From Chthoniobacterales bacterium (lineage in GTDB: Bacteria > Verrucomicrobiota > Verrucomicrobiia > Chthoniobacterales > DYNR01), in the NCBI GenBank assembly GCA_026418675.1, contig JAOAAX010000001.1, positions 89,423-153,422 on the forward strand: a stretch of DNA of 64,000 nt, given 5' to 3'. The notes below the pieces were generated by a model. That model had not been told where the DNA came from. It did no database searches and saw only the letters and a list, made by a program, of their open reading frames with translations. Positions within the stretch are counted from its first letter, which is position 1. Every line of letters starts with the position of its first letter. The position numbers and the translations under genes were made by a program. This document shows, piece after piece, positions 16,097-25,851 of the stretch.

Positions 16097-18511
16097 ATGG
16101 AAACAAAAAACAAAACCTCAAAAACCGAAAAATCCTCAGGATACAAAGCCGGCACCAAATCTGCTTCTCCAAAATCTGCTCCTGCTTCAACCAATAATCC
16201 TACCTCTCTCCAACCAACCCCAATTCAACTTACCGCACAGAAAACACCCAAAACCTCATCCCGTAAAAGTCAAAAAACTTCCCCCGAACAATCCTTACAA
16301 CCCAAATCCCCTCCCCCTCGTCTTTCCCTCATAGACGAGTTAGAAGAATCTCCAAAACCTAAAGTTAAGAAAATAGCACCATCTCTCCCTCCTCTCTCTC
16401 GGCTCCTCCCAACGCAGGAAGCCAATTTCCCTAACCAAACCGAATCTCCCGCTAGTTCTAATATTACTGATCCGCTCCAACAGACCGAAACACATCCCCC
16501 ACTCACTCAACAGGACCAAAACACACCATCAGCTCCCTCTCCCACTAGCCATCAATTCAGCCAGGAGCCTCCCCCACATCTTACTTCTCATAGTCAACAA
16601 TCTTCACAAGCTCTTACACAAACCCTCAACCCTTCAAACACCCAACTAGAAACCCCAACCAAACAACCTCCACCCTCTGACTCCTCCAATCAACCCTCCC
16701 TCAGCGAAACAGCCGCTCAATCCGCCTCCGATAAGCCCCAACCCAAAATCATTCATTTCAAACCTCCCATCATTGTCAAAGACCTCGCTGCTGCTCTTGG
16801 CCTAAAAGGCTATCAAGTCATCCACGACTTAATGGAGCTGAACGTCTTCGCCTCCATAAACCAAAGTATCGAGCCAGAAATCGCTGCACAAGTCTGTCAG
16901 AAACACGGTTTTATTTTTGAACGTGAACGAAGGGAGAAGAAGCCTGCAGCTCCTCCACCTCCCCCACCTCCCAAGCCAGAGCCCCGCAAACCAGCCGAGC
17001 TTCAACTCCGCCCACCCGTCGTCACCGTCATGGGCCATGTGGACCACGGCAAAACCTCGCTCCTTGACACAATACGCAAATCACGAGTGGCAGCAGGAGA
17101 AGCCGGAGGAATTACCCAGCACATTGGTGCTTATACCGTAAACTATAACAATCAAACCATAACCTTTATTGACACCCCTGGTCACGCAGCCTTTACTGCC
17201 ATGCGTGCTCGTGGGGCAAAAGTTACCGACATCGTCGTCTTGGTTGTCGCTGCTGACGACGGCGTCATGCCTCAAACCATCGAAGCCCTCAACCACGCAA
17301 AAGCTGCCGGAGCAACCATTATCGTTGCCATCAACAAAATTGACCTACCAAGCGCAAATCCGGATAAAGTCATGCAACAGCTTATGGAGCATGGCCTCAC
17401 TCCGGAGCAATGGGGGGGTGAAACCATCATGTGTCCCGTCAGTGCCACAAAAGGCACGGGTGTTGATCATCTCCTCAGCATGATTGCTCTCCAGGCAGAA
17501 ATCCTCGAACTCAAAGCCGATCCACAAGCCGAACCCCGTGCCACCGTTATCGAAGCCGAAGTCGAGCCGGGCCGCGGCCCAACAGCCACTGTCATCGTTC
17601 GCTCTGGCACTCTCAAACCAGGCCAACCCTTTATTTGTGGCCTCTATTGGGGAAAAATCAAACAACTCTTAGACGATTCCGGCCGCCCACTGAAATCAGC
17701 CGGCCCGTCCATCCCAGCCAAAGTCCTCGGCTTTACAGGCCTCCCCCAAGCTGGTGACGAACTCGTCGTCATGGAATCCGAACGAGAAGCCCGAGAACTG
17801 AGCGAACAACGACTCGAGGAAGTCCGGCTCGGCAAACTCACCACTCCACAACGCGCTACCCTCGAAAACTTACTCGCCACTACCTCTCCAAACCAAAAGA
17901 AGGTCCTCCACCTCGTCATAAAAGCCGATGTCCAGGGCTCTCTCGAAGCTATCCTCTCTTCCCTCAAAGAAATCCACTCCGAAAAAGTCGAACTCGACAT
18001 TATCCATTCCGCTGTCGGTCCAGTCTCAGAATCCGATGTCCTCCTCGCTTGCGCCTCCAACGCCGTTATTATTGGCTTTGGCATAAAAGTCGAAAACAAC
18101 GCCGCATCCGCTGCTAAACGCGAAGGCGTTCAAATCAAGCTCTTCAGTATCATTTACGAACTCCTCGACCAGGTCAAAGAGGCAATGTCCGGCCTCCTCG
18201 AACCAGAATTGCGCGAAACCATCATCGGTCACGCCGAAATTCGCAAACTTTTCGACCTTGCCAAAGGGCGGGTTGCAGGTTGCTATGTCACTGATGGCCG
18301 CATTTCCCGTTCCGCGCGTGCACGCATCCTCCGTGGCAATCAGCCTATTTACGACGGCGGCATTGCCACCCTCCGCCGCTTCCAAGACGACGTCAAAGAA
18401 GTCCGCAACGGCCTCGAGTGCGGCGTCCGCCTCTCAGGCGAATTCGAAGATTACGAAGTTGGCGACATCATCGAGTGCTACCTCCTCGAAAAAATTCCTC
18501 AACAGCTCTAA
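16097..18511 (+). CDS. infB: Translation initiation factor IF-2
   Basis: An 804-residue protein. Residues 1 to about 210 are an extreme Pro/Ser/Thr/Gln low-complexity extension, followed by an IF2_N module ([20 protein letters not shown]). The GTPase has G1 GHVDHGKT near 313, G2 [11 protein letters not shown]3 DTPGH near 359 and G4 NKID near 413. Two beta-barrel domains and the IF2-specific domain 3 follow, then the C2 fMet-tRNA-binding domain ending in [12 protein letters not shown]. It places initiator tRNA on the 30S subunit and promotes subunit joining. The C-rich coding strand explains the unusual amino-acid bias of the N terminus. Confidence 0.98.
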   Translation: METKNKTSKTEKSSGYKAGTKSASPKSAPASTNNPTSLQPTPIQLTAQKTPKTSSRKSQKTSPEQSLQPKSPPPRLSLIDELEESPKPKVKKIAPSLPPLSRLLPTQEANFPNQTESPASSNITDPLQQTETHPPLTQQDQNTPSAPSPTSHQFSQEPPPHLTSHSQQSSQALTQTLNPSNTQLETPTKQPPPSDSSNQPSLSETAAQSASDKPQPKIIHFKPPIIVKDLAAALGLKGYQVIHDLMELNVFASINQSIEPEIAAQVCQKHGFIFERERREKKPAAPPPPPPPKPEPRKPAELQLRPPVVTVMGHVDHGKTSLLDTIRKSRVAAGEAGGITQHIGAYTVNYNNQTITFIDTPGHAAFTAMRARGAKVTDIVVLVVAADDGVMPQTIEALNHAKAAGATIIVAINKIDLPSANPDKVMQQLMEHGLTPEQWGGETIMCPVSATKGTGVDHLLSMIALQAEILELKADPQAEPRATVIEAEVEPGRGPTATVIVRSGTLKPGQPFICGLYWGKIKQLLDDSGRPLKSAGPSIPAKVLGFTGLPQAGDELVVMESEREARELSEQRLEEVRLGKLTTPQRATLENLLATTSPNQKKVLHLVIKADVQGSLEAILSSLKEIHSEKVELDIIHSAVGPVSESDVLLACASNAVIIGFGIKVENNAASAAKREGVQIKLFSIIYELLDQVKEAMSGLLEPELRETIIGHAEIRKLFDLAKGRVAGCYVTDGRISRSARARILRGNQPIYDGGIATLRRFQDDVKEVRNGLECGVRLSGEFEDYEVGDIIECYLLEKIPQQL

Positions 18512-18568
18512 TTCCTCCACCTTCCCCTTTTCTGCTCCCCTTCACTCTTCCAAACCCTTATTCCACCC

Positions 18569-18955
18569 ATGAAAAACCGCCTCGTCCGTGTCTGCGAACT
18601 CCTCAAACGCGAGCTTTCCATCGCTATTTCCCGAGAAATTTCCTTCCCTGTCTCCCTTGTTACTGTTAGCGCGGTAGACATCACCCCCGATCTCCGCCAA
18701 GCCCATGTTTACATTAGTGCCATCGCAACCGAGCTCCAACGCATCGAAATCCTACGCATTTTGGAAGAAGCTCGCATCGAGCTCCAAAGTATCATTGCTC
18801 GCCGGGTTGTCCTAAAAAACACCCCGCATCTCCATTTCCACTTCGACCCTTCCATCGAACGTGGAAGCCGCGTCCTCGCAATCCTCGGTGAGCTCGGCAT
18901 GGACATTGCCCCCGATCCCTCAGCGCCAGCCGGCCCCCCGCCAAAGGCGCTATGA
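18569..18955 (+). CDS. rbfA: Ribosome-binding factor A
   Basis: A 128-residue single KH-like domain protein. The opening RLVRVCELLKRELSIAISREI, the central VSAVDITPDLRQAHVYIS and the distal RVVLKNTPHLHFHFDPSIERG are characteristic of RbfA. It acts in late 30S maturation of the 16S rRNA 5' end. A short Pro/Ala-rich tail is appended. Placed 57 bases after infB and overlapping the next gene by four bases (ATGA), in the normal order of this cluster. Confidence 0.95.
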   Translation: MKNRLVRVCELLKRELSIAISREISFPVSLVTVSAVDITPDLRQAHVYISAIATELQRIEILRILEEARIELQSIIARRVVLKNTPHLHFHFDPSIERGSRVLAILGELGMDIAPDPSAPAGPPPKAL

Positions 18956-19971
18956 ACCATATCCCATCCCCCGCTCAAATTCCACCACAAAAATCCAGCC
19001 ACACTTTCGACGAAATCCTCGCCGCGCTACGCTCTGCAAAGTCAATCCTCGTTGCAAGCCATCTTCGTCCCGATGCCGACGCCCTCGGCTCTTCCCTCGC
19101 CGCTGCCCTTTGGCTCCGCTCCCTTCAAATCCCAACAACCGTTTGGAACGAAGACGGCCTACCTGAAAAATTCGCATACCTCCCCCAATCCCATCTCATC
19201 CAAAAACCGTCCCCCGACCACGCTGACTTCGACCTTATCTTCCTTCTCGATACATCTACCCCTACACGCCTCGGAAAAACCATCGAATCCCTTCTCCCAA
19301 AAACTTTCTCCATTAACATCGACCATCACTCCATCAAAGAACCCTTCGCAACCATCAACTACATCGATCCCTCCGCTCCTGCCACTGGCCAAATCCTCTT
19401 TGATTTGCTTCGTCATGCAAACGCTACCATCACTCCTGACATCGCTACCAACCTCTTCGCCGCTATTTCGACGGATACTGGCTCCTTCCAATATGACCGC
19501 ACCTCCCACCATACTTTCGATGTCGCCGCCGAGCTTGTCCGCCTCGGTGTTGACGTCCCCTCCATCAGCCGTCAAATCTACGAATCCTACCCACGCCGCC
19601 GCCTCGAGCTCCTCCGCCACGTCCTCAACAACTGCCAATTCTTCGAAAACGACCGTTCCGTCTGCATCTCCCTCACTCTAGCAGATCAAGAAAAGCTCGG
19701 TCTTTCTCCTGATGACAACGAAGGCATCATAGACACCGTCCGCGCTGTCAACACCGTCATCGCTGCTGTCTTCTTTGAAGAACTCCCCGACGGCCTCATC
19801 CGGGTGAGTGCCCGCTCAAAAAATCCAGCTATCGACGTCTGTGAAATCTGCAAAAAATTCGGTGGCGGCGGCCACCCCCTCGCCGCCGGCGCCCGGATCA
19901 AAGGCAACCTCCTCGATGTCCAAACCACTTTCATGCAAGCCCTCAACGATGAAATCCGAAAACTCCCTTGA
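18952..19971 (+). CDS. DHH/DHHA1 phosphoesterase (NrnA-type nanoRNase / pAp phosphatase)
   Basis: A 339-residue member of the DHH superfamily. The metal-binding motifs are visible: [20 protein letters not shown], the DHH box in INIDHHS (about 123-129), and [10 protein letters not shown]. The DHHA1 domain ends with the glycine-rich [13 protein letters not shown] that binds the substrate. The family degrades short oligoribonucleotides and 3'-phosphoadenosine 5'-phosphate. It is regularly found between rbfA and truB. It overlaps rbfA by four bases and truB by 23 bases, indicating translational coupling. Confidence 0.93.
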   Translation: MNHIPSPAQIPPQKSSHTFDEILAALRSAKSILVASHLRPDADALGSSLAAALWLRSLQIPTTVWNEDGLPEKFAYLPQSHLIQKPSPDHADFDLIFLLDTSTPTRLGKTIESLLPKTFSINIDHHSIKEPFATINYIDPSAPATGQILFDLLRHANATITPDIATNLFAAISTDTGSFQYDRTSHHTFDVAAELVRLGVDVPSISRQIYESYPRRRLELLRHVLNNCQFFENDRSVCISLTLADQEKLGLSPDDNEGIIDTVRAVNTVIAAVFFEELPDGLIRVSARSKNPAIDVCEICKKFGGGGHPLAAGARIKGNLLDVQTTFMQALNDEIRKLP

Positions 19972-20671
19972 TGGCGTCCTCGCTGTTGATAAACCACAAG
20001 GCATGACTTCCCACGATGTCGTTGCTCTCTGCCGGCGCGTCCTCAAAACCAAAAAAATCGGACATTGTGGCACCCTTGATCCTCTCGCCACAGGCTTGCT
20101 CCTGATCACCATCGGACGCGGCACCAAAATCCAGGACCTCCTCATGAGCGAAGACAAAGAATACGTCGGAACCCTCCGCCTCGGCCAAATCACCGATACT
20201 CAGGATGCCGACGGCAAAATCATTGAAGAACGTCCCGTCCCATCTCTTACCGACGAACAAATAGAAAGCGCCTTTTCTGCCTTCCGCGGCGATTTCTACC
20301 AAACCCCACCCATGGTCTCAGCTATCAAAAAAAACGGCGTCCCGCTTTACAAACTTGCTCGCCAAGGTAAGGAAATCGAACGCCAGCCACGCCTCGTCCA
20401 CGTCTATTCCTATAAAATCCTCGGACGCAGACCAAACGAAATAGACTTCCGCGTCCTTTGTAGCAAAGGCTTCTACGTCCGCACCTACGCCCACGACATT
20501 GGTCAAAAGCTCGGCTGCGGCGCGCACCTCCTCTCTCTCCGGCGCACCAAGTCCGGCCGCTTCAGCGTCGAAGGAGCACTTACCATTGAAGAACTCCGCA
20601 CGCTCCCTTACGATCAGCTCCTCCCACGCATTTACTCCCTCCCCACCGTCTCTCGGATGCGTGGCGCTTAA
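19949..20671 (+). CDS. truB: tRNA pseudouridine(55) synthase TruB
   Basis: About 240 residues from the ATG at 19949; the frame is open further upstream but the family begins right at [18 protein letters not shown]. The catalytic motif [14 protein letters not shown] places the nucleophilic aspartate at residue 44. The segment [20 protein letters not shown] and the distal [15 protein letters not shown] are typical. The enzyme makes pseudouridine 55 in the T loop of tRNAs. It closes the nusA-infB-rbfA-DHH cluster and converges on the leftward membrane protein gene 32 bases downstream. Confidence 0.97.
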   Translation: MKSENSLDGVLAVDKPQGMTSHDVVALCRRVLKTKKIGHCGTLDPLATGLLLITIGRGTKIQDLLMSEDKEYVGTLRLGQITDTQDADGKIIEERPVPSLTDEQIESAFSAFRGDFYQTPPMVSAIKKNGVPLYKLARQGKEIERQPRLVHVYSYKILGRRPNEIDFRVLCSKGFYVRTYAHDIGQKLGCGAHLLSLRRTKSGRFSVEGALTIEELRTLPYDQLLPRIYSLPTVSRMRGA

Positions 20672-20703
20672 TTCTACCTCTTCTGCCTCCCGTTTCTCCC
20701 CTA

Positions 20704-21390
20704 TCACGAAATCCACTCCACGATTTCTCCTAACACCCTTTCCACCTCCCCACGCTCCTCCTCACAAATCGAGTAATACATTTGCCCCTCGCGGTTCACT
20801 GAAGTCATACCATACGCTGCTGGCCGGTGCACCTGTCCCCTCACGTATCCTAACTCCTCCAAAAACCGTAACGCTCGCAACGACAATTCACGGTCCCGAA
20901 ATGGTATCTCGTCCCATTCTTCCAACCAAATCTTCTTCCGGTTAGCGATCTCCCGCAACACCTCCAGCATTTGAACCAACAACCCTTGCTCAAAACGCAC
21001 TATCCGCCGCCATTGCTGGTATATCGCCATCGTCAAACCAACCGGCAGTGTCAAAACCTGTGGCAGAAGATGCCAGCCCAGAATCGGCCGATCATACGAG
21101 GATGGTGGAGGAAAAACCTCTCCCAGAACAAAATGCAATAACACTAGAAACACACAAACCCCAGCAAACCAGAAAGGATATTCCCTCGGCAACTCGCTCT
21201 CATGCCCATAAATCGCACTTAGAATCCCTAACGTCGCAAATTGCCCACCAAAATACATCAAACTCCACAAACTAGCAGCCCCTGCCAACGCAAGCAATCC
21301 TCCGAAAAAAGCAACCTGGTTATAATTCCGCCAACGCCTCAAAAGCTTCGCCACCCCTCCGCCCCCACTGTATAACGTCCCATCCATCAC
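20704..21390 (-). CDS. Unrecognised three-helix membrane protein, partner candidate of the ClpX-like gene
   Basis: A 228-residue protein. Three predicted transmembrane segments (about 25-47, 72-92 and 104-124) are followed by a cytoplasmic-looking C-terminal domain of about 100 residues rich in Glu and Arg. That domain contains LREIANRKKIWLEEWDEIPF and a possible winged-helix pattern (SLRALRFLEELGYVRG). I do not recognise the family. It starts 12 bases after the stop of the ClpX-like gene on the same strand, so the two are very likely cotranscribed and may act together at the membrane; this is inference. Confidence 0.7.
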   Translation of the reverse strand: MMDGTLYSGGGGVAKLLRRWRNYNQVAFFGGLLALAGAASLWSLMYFGGQFATLGILSAIYGHESELPREYPFWFAGVCVFLVLLHFVLGEVFPPPSSYDRPILGWHLLPQVLTLPVGLTMAIYQQWRRIVRFEQGLLVQMLEVLREIANRKKIWLEEWDEIPFRDRELSLRALRFLEELGYVRGQVHRPAAYGMTSVNREGQMYYSICEEERGEVERVLGEIVEWIS

Positions 21391-21402
21391 TCCACCTCTC
21401 CC

Positions 21403-22533
21403 TCATCCTGCTTCCTTCCACCCCTCAAGTGCCAATCGGGGATTCTCAACAACCCCCTCCGATATCTTCAACCGTTTCACCCCAGCCGAAGGCGCCTCAA
21501 ACTTAATATCCCGGAATATCCGCTCCAAAACGGTAGCCAAACCTCGCGCTCCCATCTGCTCCCGGGCCGCAAGCTCGGCAACTTTCCTTAACGCTCCATC
21601 CTCAAAATCCAATTCAATCCCATATGCTCCAAATATATGACAATATTGCCGCAAAAGGCTGCTCTCACTCCGCCGAAGCACTTCGTAAAGCTCCTTCTCC
21701 CCAAGGGCATGACACACCACCCGCACCGGCAACCGCCCAATAAACTCTGGCTCCAGCCCATACGCCACAAAATCGGCAGTCGTCGCCCGCATCAAAAACC
21801 AGTCCACAGTTGCAGATTTCGGAATCCGCACCCCCTCCCTCGCAAGCCTCCTCCCAACTACCTCTGGCAACCCAGAAAACGCTCCACTCGCAACAAAAAG
21901 AATGTTCCTCGTGCTTATCGTTCTAAAAGAGGACCCATTTTTCATCTTTTCTCCACCACCAGCACGGCTCTCCCCAAACAAGCGCACTTCCCCATCCTCC
22001 AGCAACTTCAGCAAATTCGCCTGCACCCCACGCCCAGATACATCCCTACCAACAAAGCCCCCCTTTGAAGTAGCCAACTTGTCTATCTCGTCAACATAGA
22101 CAATTCCATAAGCCGCCAGCTCAGAATTTGGCTCCGAAACCCGCACAAGGTCGCGCACAATCTCCTCCACATCCGCCCCAACATAACCCGTCTCGCTGAA
22201 TTTCGTCGCATCAGCCTTCACAAACGGCACGCGTAAATATTCCGCTGCAGAACGAATCAAATGTGTCTTTCCGACCCCGGTTGGCCCAATCAGCAGAATG
22301 TTTTGCTTCTGGTAAAACGGAAACCTCCTTCCGCTTAACTCCAATGCCACGTGCGCATAGTGATCACAAAGAGCGACCGAAAGCGCCTTCTTTGCTTCCC
22401 GTTGCCCGATCACAAAGCGTGACAAATGGCGTGCAATCTCCTTCGGTTTTTGGACAAACTGAAAGACTTTACGGATTCTTTCTAATTCTTCAGCCCCTGC
22501 CAATTCCTCACTCCGCTTGGTCGCTCTTCGCAT
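21403..22533 (-). CDS. ClpX-like AAA+ unfoldase lacking ClpP- and adaptor-binding features
   Basis: About 376 residues from the ATG at 22533; a TTG at 22539 would add two, and residue numbers here follow that longer form. The AAA+ core follows ClpX closely: VIGQREAKKAL, Walker A GPTGVGKT (85-92), pore loop GYVG (118-121), Walker B VYVDEIDK, EPEFIGRLP (263-271) and sensor 2 GARGL. Three ClpX hallmarks are missing: no N-terminal four-Cys zinc domain, no RKH motif in the second pore loop (it reads GGGEKMKNGSS), and the IGFGA ClpP-docking loop reads VRIPKSA. It is probably a ClpP-independent remodeller and may work with the membrane protein encoded next to it. Confidence 0.88.
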   Translation of the reverse strand: MRRATKRSEELAGAEELERIRKVFQFVQKPKEIARHLSRFVIGQREAKKALSVALCDHYAHVALELSGRRFPFYQKQNILLIGPTGVGKTHLIRSAAEYLRVPFVKADATKFSETGYVGADVEEIVRDLVRVSEPNSELAAYGIVYVDEIDKLATSKGGFVGRDVSGRGVQANLLKLLEDGEVRLFGESRAGGGEKMKNGSSFRTISTRNILFVASGAFSGLPEVVGRRLAREGVRIPKSATVDWFLMRATTADFVAYGLEPEFIGRLPVRVVCHALGEKELYEVLRRSESSLLRQYCHIFGAYGIELDFEDGALRKVAELAAREQMGARGLATVLERIFRDIKFEAPSAGVKRLKISEGVVENPRLALEGWKEAG

Positions 22534-22539
22534 CTCCAA

Positions 22540-22841
22540 TCAAACTATATGTATTTTCCAATTTTCCAACTCTAGCCTCTCCCTATTTCCGTCAAACTCC
22601 ACTCCTTGCTCCTCCCACACTCCCAAACCGCCTTCTCTACAATTTGCTAGCCGCACACTACCCCCCCACTTCTCCCCTACCCTCTACTAAGCATACAAGC
22701 ATCTGTAACCAAAATAAATGCACAGCAAAAGATAAACTCGTCGAAATTTCTTAAAATAACTGGACCGGCGTTTCGCAATCTCCAACACAAACTCTCCAAA
22801 AACCCAACCCCTCCACGCCCTCAATTTAAACAGGAAATAAC
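22540..22841. other. 302-base intergenic region without a recognised gene
   Basis: The region lies between the ClpX-like gene start (minus strand) and the 3' end of tRNA-Ser. It is C-rich and G-poor on the plus strand, has no convincing coding frame with a family match and no hairpin that I can defend. It should contain the leftward promoter of the ClpX-like operon and the 3' end of the tRNA transcript. Confidence 0.6.
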
Positions 22842-22932
22842 TGGCGGTGAGGGCGGGATTCGAACCCGCGGAGCCCTTTTGGAGCTCGCATCTTTAGCAA
22901 AGATGTGCTTTCGACCGCTCAGCCACCTCACC
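22842..22932 (-). tRNA. tRNA-Ser (anticodon GCT)
   Basis: Read on the minus strand, the acceptor stem GGTGAGG pairs with CCTCACC. The D arm GCTGAGCGGTCGAAAGC, anticodon stem CATCT/AGATG with loop TTGCTAA (anticodon GCT, reading AGC/AGT), a long variable arm (GAGC/GCTC) and T arm GCGGG-TTCGAAT-CCCGC are all present. The discriminator is G and the terminal CCA is encoded (22842-22844). The long variable arm confirms the class II serine identity. Confidence 0.97.
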
Positions 22933-23017
22933 TTAACCTCAAAAAACTAAAAAAACCTGTCCCATTTTCAAGTAGAAATTCCCCTCCCAAGCCCAACATT
23001 CCAAGCCCACACCCAAA

Positions 23018-23914
23018 TCAAGACAGAATTTGCCCCTCGACATAACCCTCAAGATTTGCACGAACCGATTCGCGAAAGCGATCAATCTTTCGCAGAACAA
23101 ATTCCACCGCGCTCATTGAGTCATCCTGAATAAGCGGCATTAAATCCATAGCCAAAGCAACCGCCGCGGAAGCATCGGGCGAATACGGGTCATGAAAAGT
23201 GGCATGAGCTGCCCACCGCCCCCTGCACGCAACGTCATACCTCTTCCCACCTGAAAGCTGCGATTCATACACCCCAAGAAGAGCCGAAAACAATCTATCC
23301 TCACCCTCCAACCGAAAAATCACCTTCTCCTCATCTGGCATCCAATCCAAATCCCGCCATACCTCGCATCCATACATCTCCTTCGGCCGCAGCTCCGTCG
23401 GTAATCCGCGGACCGCCGCCAATACCCGAGCAAACACAGCCACATGCGTCGGATGTTTGTCCGCAGGATTGTGCGTATAGAGCACCCGAGGTCGCAAAAC
23501 TCTGAGAATCGCTTTCAAATCATGATCCGGTAAAAGATTCCGCCGATCTCGGATCTCCTCACTTCCATACCCAAGTTGAATCAAAACTCGATATTCCCCC
23601 ACAACTGCCGCTTTCCGCTGCTCATCCCGACGGATTCGAACCATCTGCTCATCGCCAATGCCCTCTGTAATGCCTGCACGGATCCCACCCGCCCCATTCG
23701 TGCAAACAACCCCTGCAAATCCCTTGTTGCATTGTCGAAAGCATTCCCGAATCCCAACATACCCAACAATCTCAACGTCGTCAGGATGTGCCCCAATCGC
23801 AAGATGGGTAACAGATGCAAACGCCTCCTCGAGCGGAAGACCTTCCGGTTGAATAACTTCCGCCTCCTCCTTGCTCAAACGTAGCCCCATACCCATAACT
23901 TCATTCTCCAGCAT
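23018..23914 (-). CDS. PIG-L / LmbE-family deacetylase
   Basis: A 298-residue protein with the two zinc-binding signatures of the family: GAHPDDVEIV (41-50) and the distal HNPADKHPTHVAV. Relatives are zinc-dependent N-deacetylases of GlcNAc-linked substrates such as GlcNAc-PI, mycothiol or bacillithiol precursors and antibiotics, or act on small carbohydrates. An N-terminal extension of about 35 residues precedes the core. No bacillithiol or mycothiol partner gene is adjacent, so the substrate is unknown. Monocistronic on the minus strand, downstream of no other gene. Confidence 0.9.
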   Translation of the reverse strand: MLENEVMGMGLRLSKEEAEVIQPEGLPLEEAFASVTHLAIGAHPDDVEIVGYVGIRECFRQCNKGFAGVVCTNGAGGIRAGITEGIGDEQMVRIRRDEQRKAAVVGEYRVLIQLGYGSEEIRDRRNLLPDHDLKAILRVLRPRVLYTHNPADKHPTHVAVFARVLAAVRGLPTELRPKEMYGCEVWRDLDWMPDEEKVIFRLEGEDRLFSALLGVYESQLSGGKRYDVACRGRWAAHATFHDPYSPDASAAVALAMDLMPLIQDDSMSAVEFVLRKIDRFRESVRANLEGYVEGQILS

Positions 23915-24151
23915 TTTCCAAACTCTTTCAAAAAAATAGAGAATCTTTAAACCACGAAAAACTTAAAACTCTCAAGATTCCAAACAAACCTACCAACTGA
24001 TTTCAGACATATCTGTCGTTTAAAAATTAAAAAAGAAAGCCGCACAAAACACAACAATGACGTAAAAAACTTCCACAAATTCTTGTCGCAGACTCCCCCG
24101 ATTGCAAATTTGAATAAGAAAAACTTCCATCATCCATACCTCTCCAAACCT

Positions 24152-24973
24152 ATGACACAATTTGAATATGGATTCCTAGGCGGCGGTCAAATAGCTTCAG
24201 CCCTCGCATCTGGCCTTATCACCGCACAATGCGCCAACCCAGGGGATCTAGCTGTCTTCGATAAATCCCCACAAGCCGCAGAAAAATTTTGCCAGAGATT
24301 CGGCGCAAAAATTCTCGAAAACTCCCAACAACTCTGTTCAAACTCCAAAACCGTTTTCCTCTGCGTCAAACCAGGCGACGTTCCCGAAGCCCTCGCAAAT
24401 GGCGCTGGAATGGCTCTCGATGGCAAATTGCTCATCTCCGTCGCAGCAGGAGTCTCCATCGCTTCCCTCCAAAGGCTCGTCCATCCTAATTGTTTTATTT
24501 GCCGCACCATGCCCAACAAAGCAGCAGAAATCCGCAAAGCCATCACCACCATCGCCTTCGCTCCCAATGTTCCTGATCCCCTCCGCACTAAAGCATACAC
24601 GGCTTTTCAAGCCATCGGCCGTGCCATCTTGCTGGAAGAAAAATTCTTCGATGCAGCAGTTGCGCTCAGCGGTAGCGGCCCAGCCTACGCTTGCCTCCTC
24701 ATTGAAGCCATGACGCAAGCTGGAACCGAGCTCGGCCTCCACCCCTCCCACGCTCAGGAACTCTCCATCCATGCTATCCTCGGTGGAGCTGCACTCGCAG
24801 CAGAAACTTCCCAGCCACCTGAAGAAATCCGCAAGCAAATCTCAAGCCCGGGCGGAACAACTTTAGCTGCCCTCAGCGTCTTCGAAGATGCTCACACCCG
24901 CGAAATCATTCGCCGTGCCGTCTTCGCTGCAGCCGCTCGCTCCGCAGAACTCGGCAAACTCCTCTCCAAATGA
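24152..24973 (+). CDS. proC: Pyrroline-5-carboxylate reductase
   Basis: About 273 residues from the ATG at 24152; an upstream in-frame ATG would add 23 residues that do not resemble the family. The NAD(P)-binding opening YGFLGGGQIA is followed by the family signatures FLCVKPGDV, CRTMPNKAAEI and VALSGSGPAY. The C-terminal helical dimer domain holds KQISSPGGTT. It performs the last step of proline synthesis. The stop overlaps the TPR gene start by four bases (ATGA), giving a proC-TPR-dacA run. Confidence 0.96.
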   Translation: MTQFEYGFLGGGQIASALASGLITAQCANPGDLAVFDKSPQAAEKFCQRFGAKILENSQQLCSNSKTVFLCVKPGDVPEALANGAGMALDGKLLISVAAGVSIASLQRLVHPNCFICRTMPNKAAEIRKAITTIAFAPNVPDPLRTKAYTAFQAIGRAILLEEKFFDAAVALSGSGPAYACLLIEAMTQAGTELGLHPSHAQELSIHAILGGAALAAETSQPPEEIRKQISSPGGTTLAALSVFEDAHTREIIRRAVFAAAARSAELGKLLSK

Positions 24974-25851
24974 ACCACCCTTCCAAAACTCGCAAGTTTC
25001 TCTTAATCAGTGTTTCTTTCTACTACTGGATTAATATATCCTTTTTCTTTCTTTTTTCTCAAACCTGCCTAGCTCAGGAGCAAATAAAGCTTCCCTCAAC
25101 AGCCGAAGCACATCCAGACTCAGGAAGTCTATCCCAGCACGCTCAACCTTTATTAACCTCCCCCACAGCATCCAATCTCACCTCAGAACAGAATAACTCC
25201 ATCCCTCCCCATTCCCCACCTCTCAAAACTCCTTCCGAGCCAATCCTCGATCCGCCCTCCCTCGATACCAACCGGAAAACACTTCCAGCCGAAGCATTTC
25301 GGCTCATGGCCTCCGGAAATGCAGCCCTCGAAGCAAGCGACTACGAAACTGCCGCAGAGTTCTACCGCCAAGCGCGCATCCTTGCTCCCGACTGGGTCCC
25401 TTTACTCGTCAATAGCGCCTTAGCCGAATTGCGTTCGAAGCGCCCACAAACTGCCCGCCAAATAATCAACCACGCTCTTCGCCAAGATTTTACTTCCTCA
25501 CGTGTTTGGCTCACCCTCGGTATCCTGGCCCTCGACGAAAAGGATTACCCCTCCGCGCTTGCTGCCTTCGCACAAGCTGTTGCCCTAGAACCAGAAAACC
25601 CACACGCAAAAAATTACCTTGGTGTCGCCGCCGCATCCCTCGGTTGGCTCGACGCAGCAGAAGATAACTTCCAACAAGCCATCCGCTTAAAACCCGATTT
25701 CGCCGATGCTCACTTCAACCTCGCCGCAACTTGTATCCAGAAAAAAACACCAGCGATCGAAATTGCACGTCATCATTACCAGCTTGCTCTCCATCACGGC
25801 GCAATTTCAGACCCAGAAATCGAAAAAAAACTAAACATTAAAAAGCAATGA
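24970..25851 (+). CDS. Secreted TPR-repeat protein
   Basis: A 293-residue protein with an N-terminal hydrophobic signal or anchor segment ending near CLAQ (about residue 36). A Pro/Ser-rich linker of about 75 residues follows, then four to five tetratricopeptide repeats (for example AFRLMASGNAALEASDYETAAEFY and VWLTLGILALDEKDYPSALAAFAQAV). TPR arrays mediate protein-protein contacts, here probably in the periplasm. It is sandwiched between proC and a D-Ala-D-Ala carboxypeptidase with ATGA overlaps on both sides. A role in envelope assembly with the peptidase is possible but unproven. Confidence 0.82.
   Translation: MNHPSKTRKFLLISVSFYYWINISFFFLFSQTCLAQEQIKLPSTAEAHPDSGSLSQHAQPLLTSPTASNLTSEQNNSIPPHSPPLKTPSEPILDPPSLDTNRKTLPAEAFRLMASGNAALEASDYETAAEFYRQARILAPDWVPLLVNSALAELRSKRPQTARQIINHALRQDFTSSRVWLTLGILALDEKDYPSALAAFAQAVALEPENPHAKNYLGVAAASLGWLDAAEDNFQQAIRLKPDFADAHFNLAATCIQKKTPAIEIARHHYQLALHHGAISDPEIEKKLNIKKQ

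Noticed and set aside
19052..19681. Rightward open frame of 209 codons in another frame of the DHH gene
   Set aside because: Ser/Pro/Leu-only composition; the DHH/DHHA1 motifs lie in the other frame.
22263..22754. Rightward open frame of 163 codons near the ClpX-like gene start
   Set aside because: Mostly antisense to the ClpX-like gene; its product is low-complexity Pro/Ser/Leu with no family resemblance, as expected from the C-rich plus strand.
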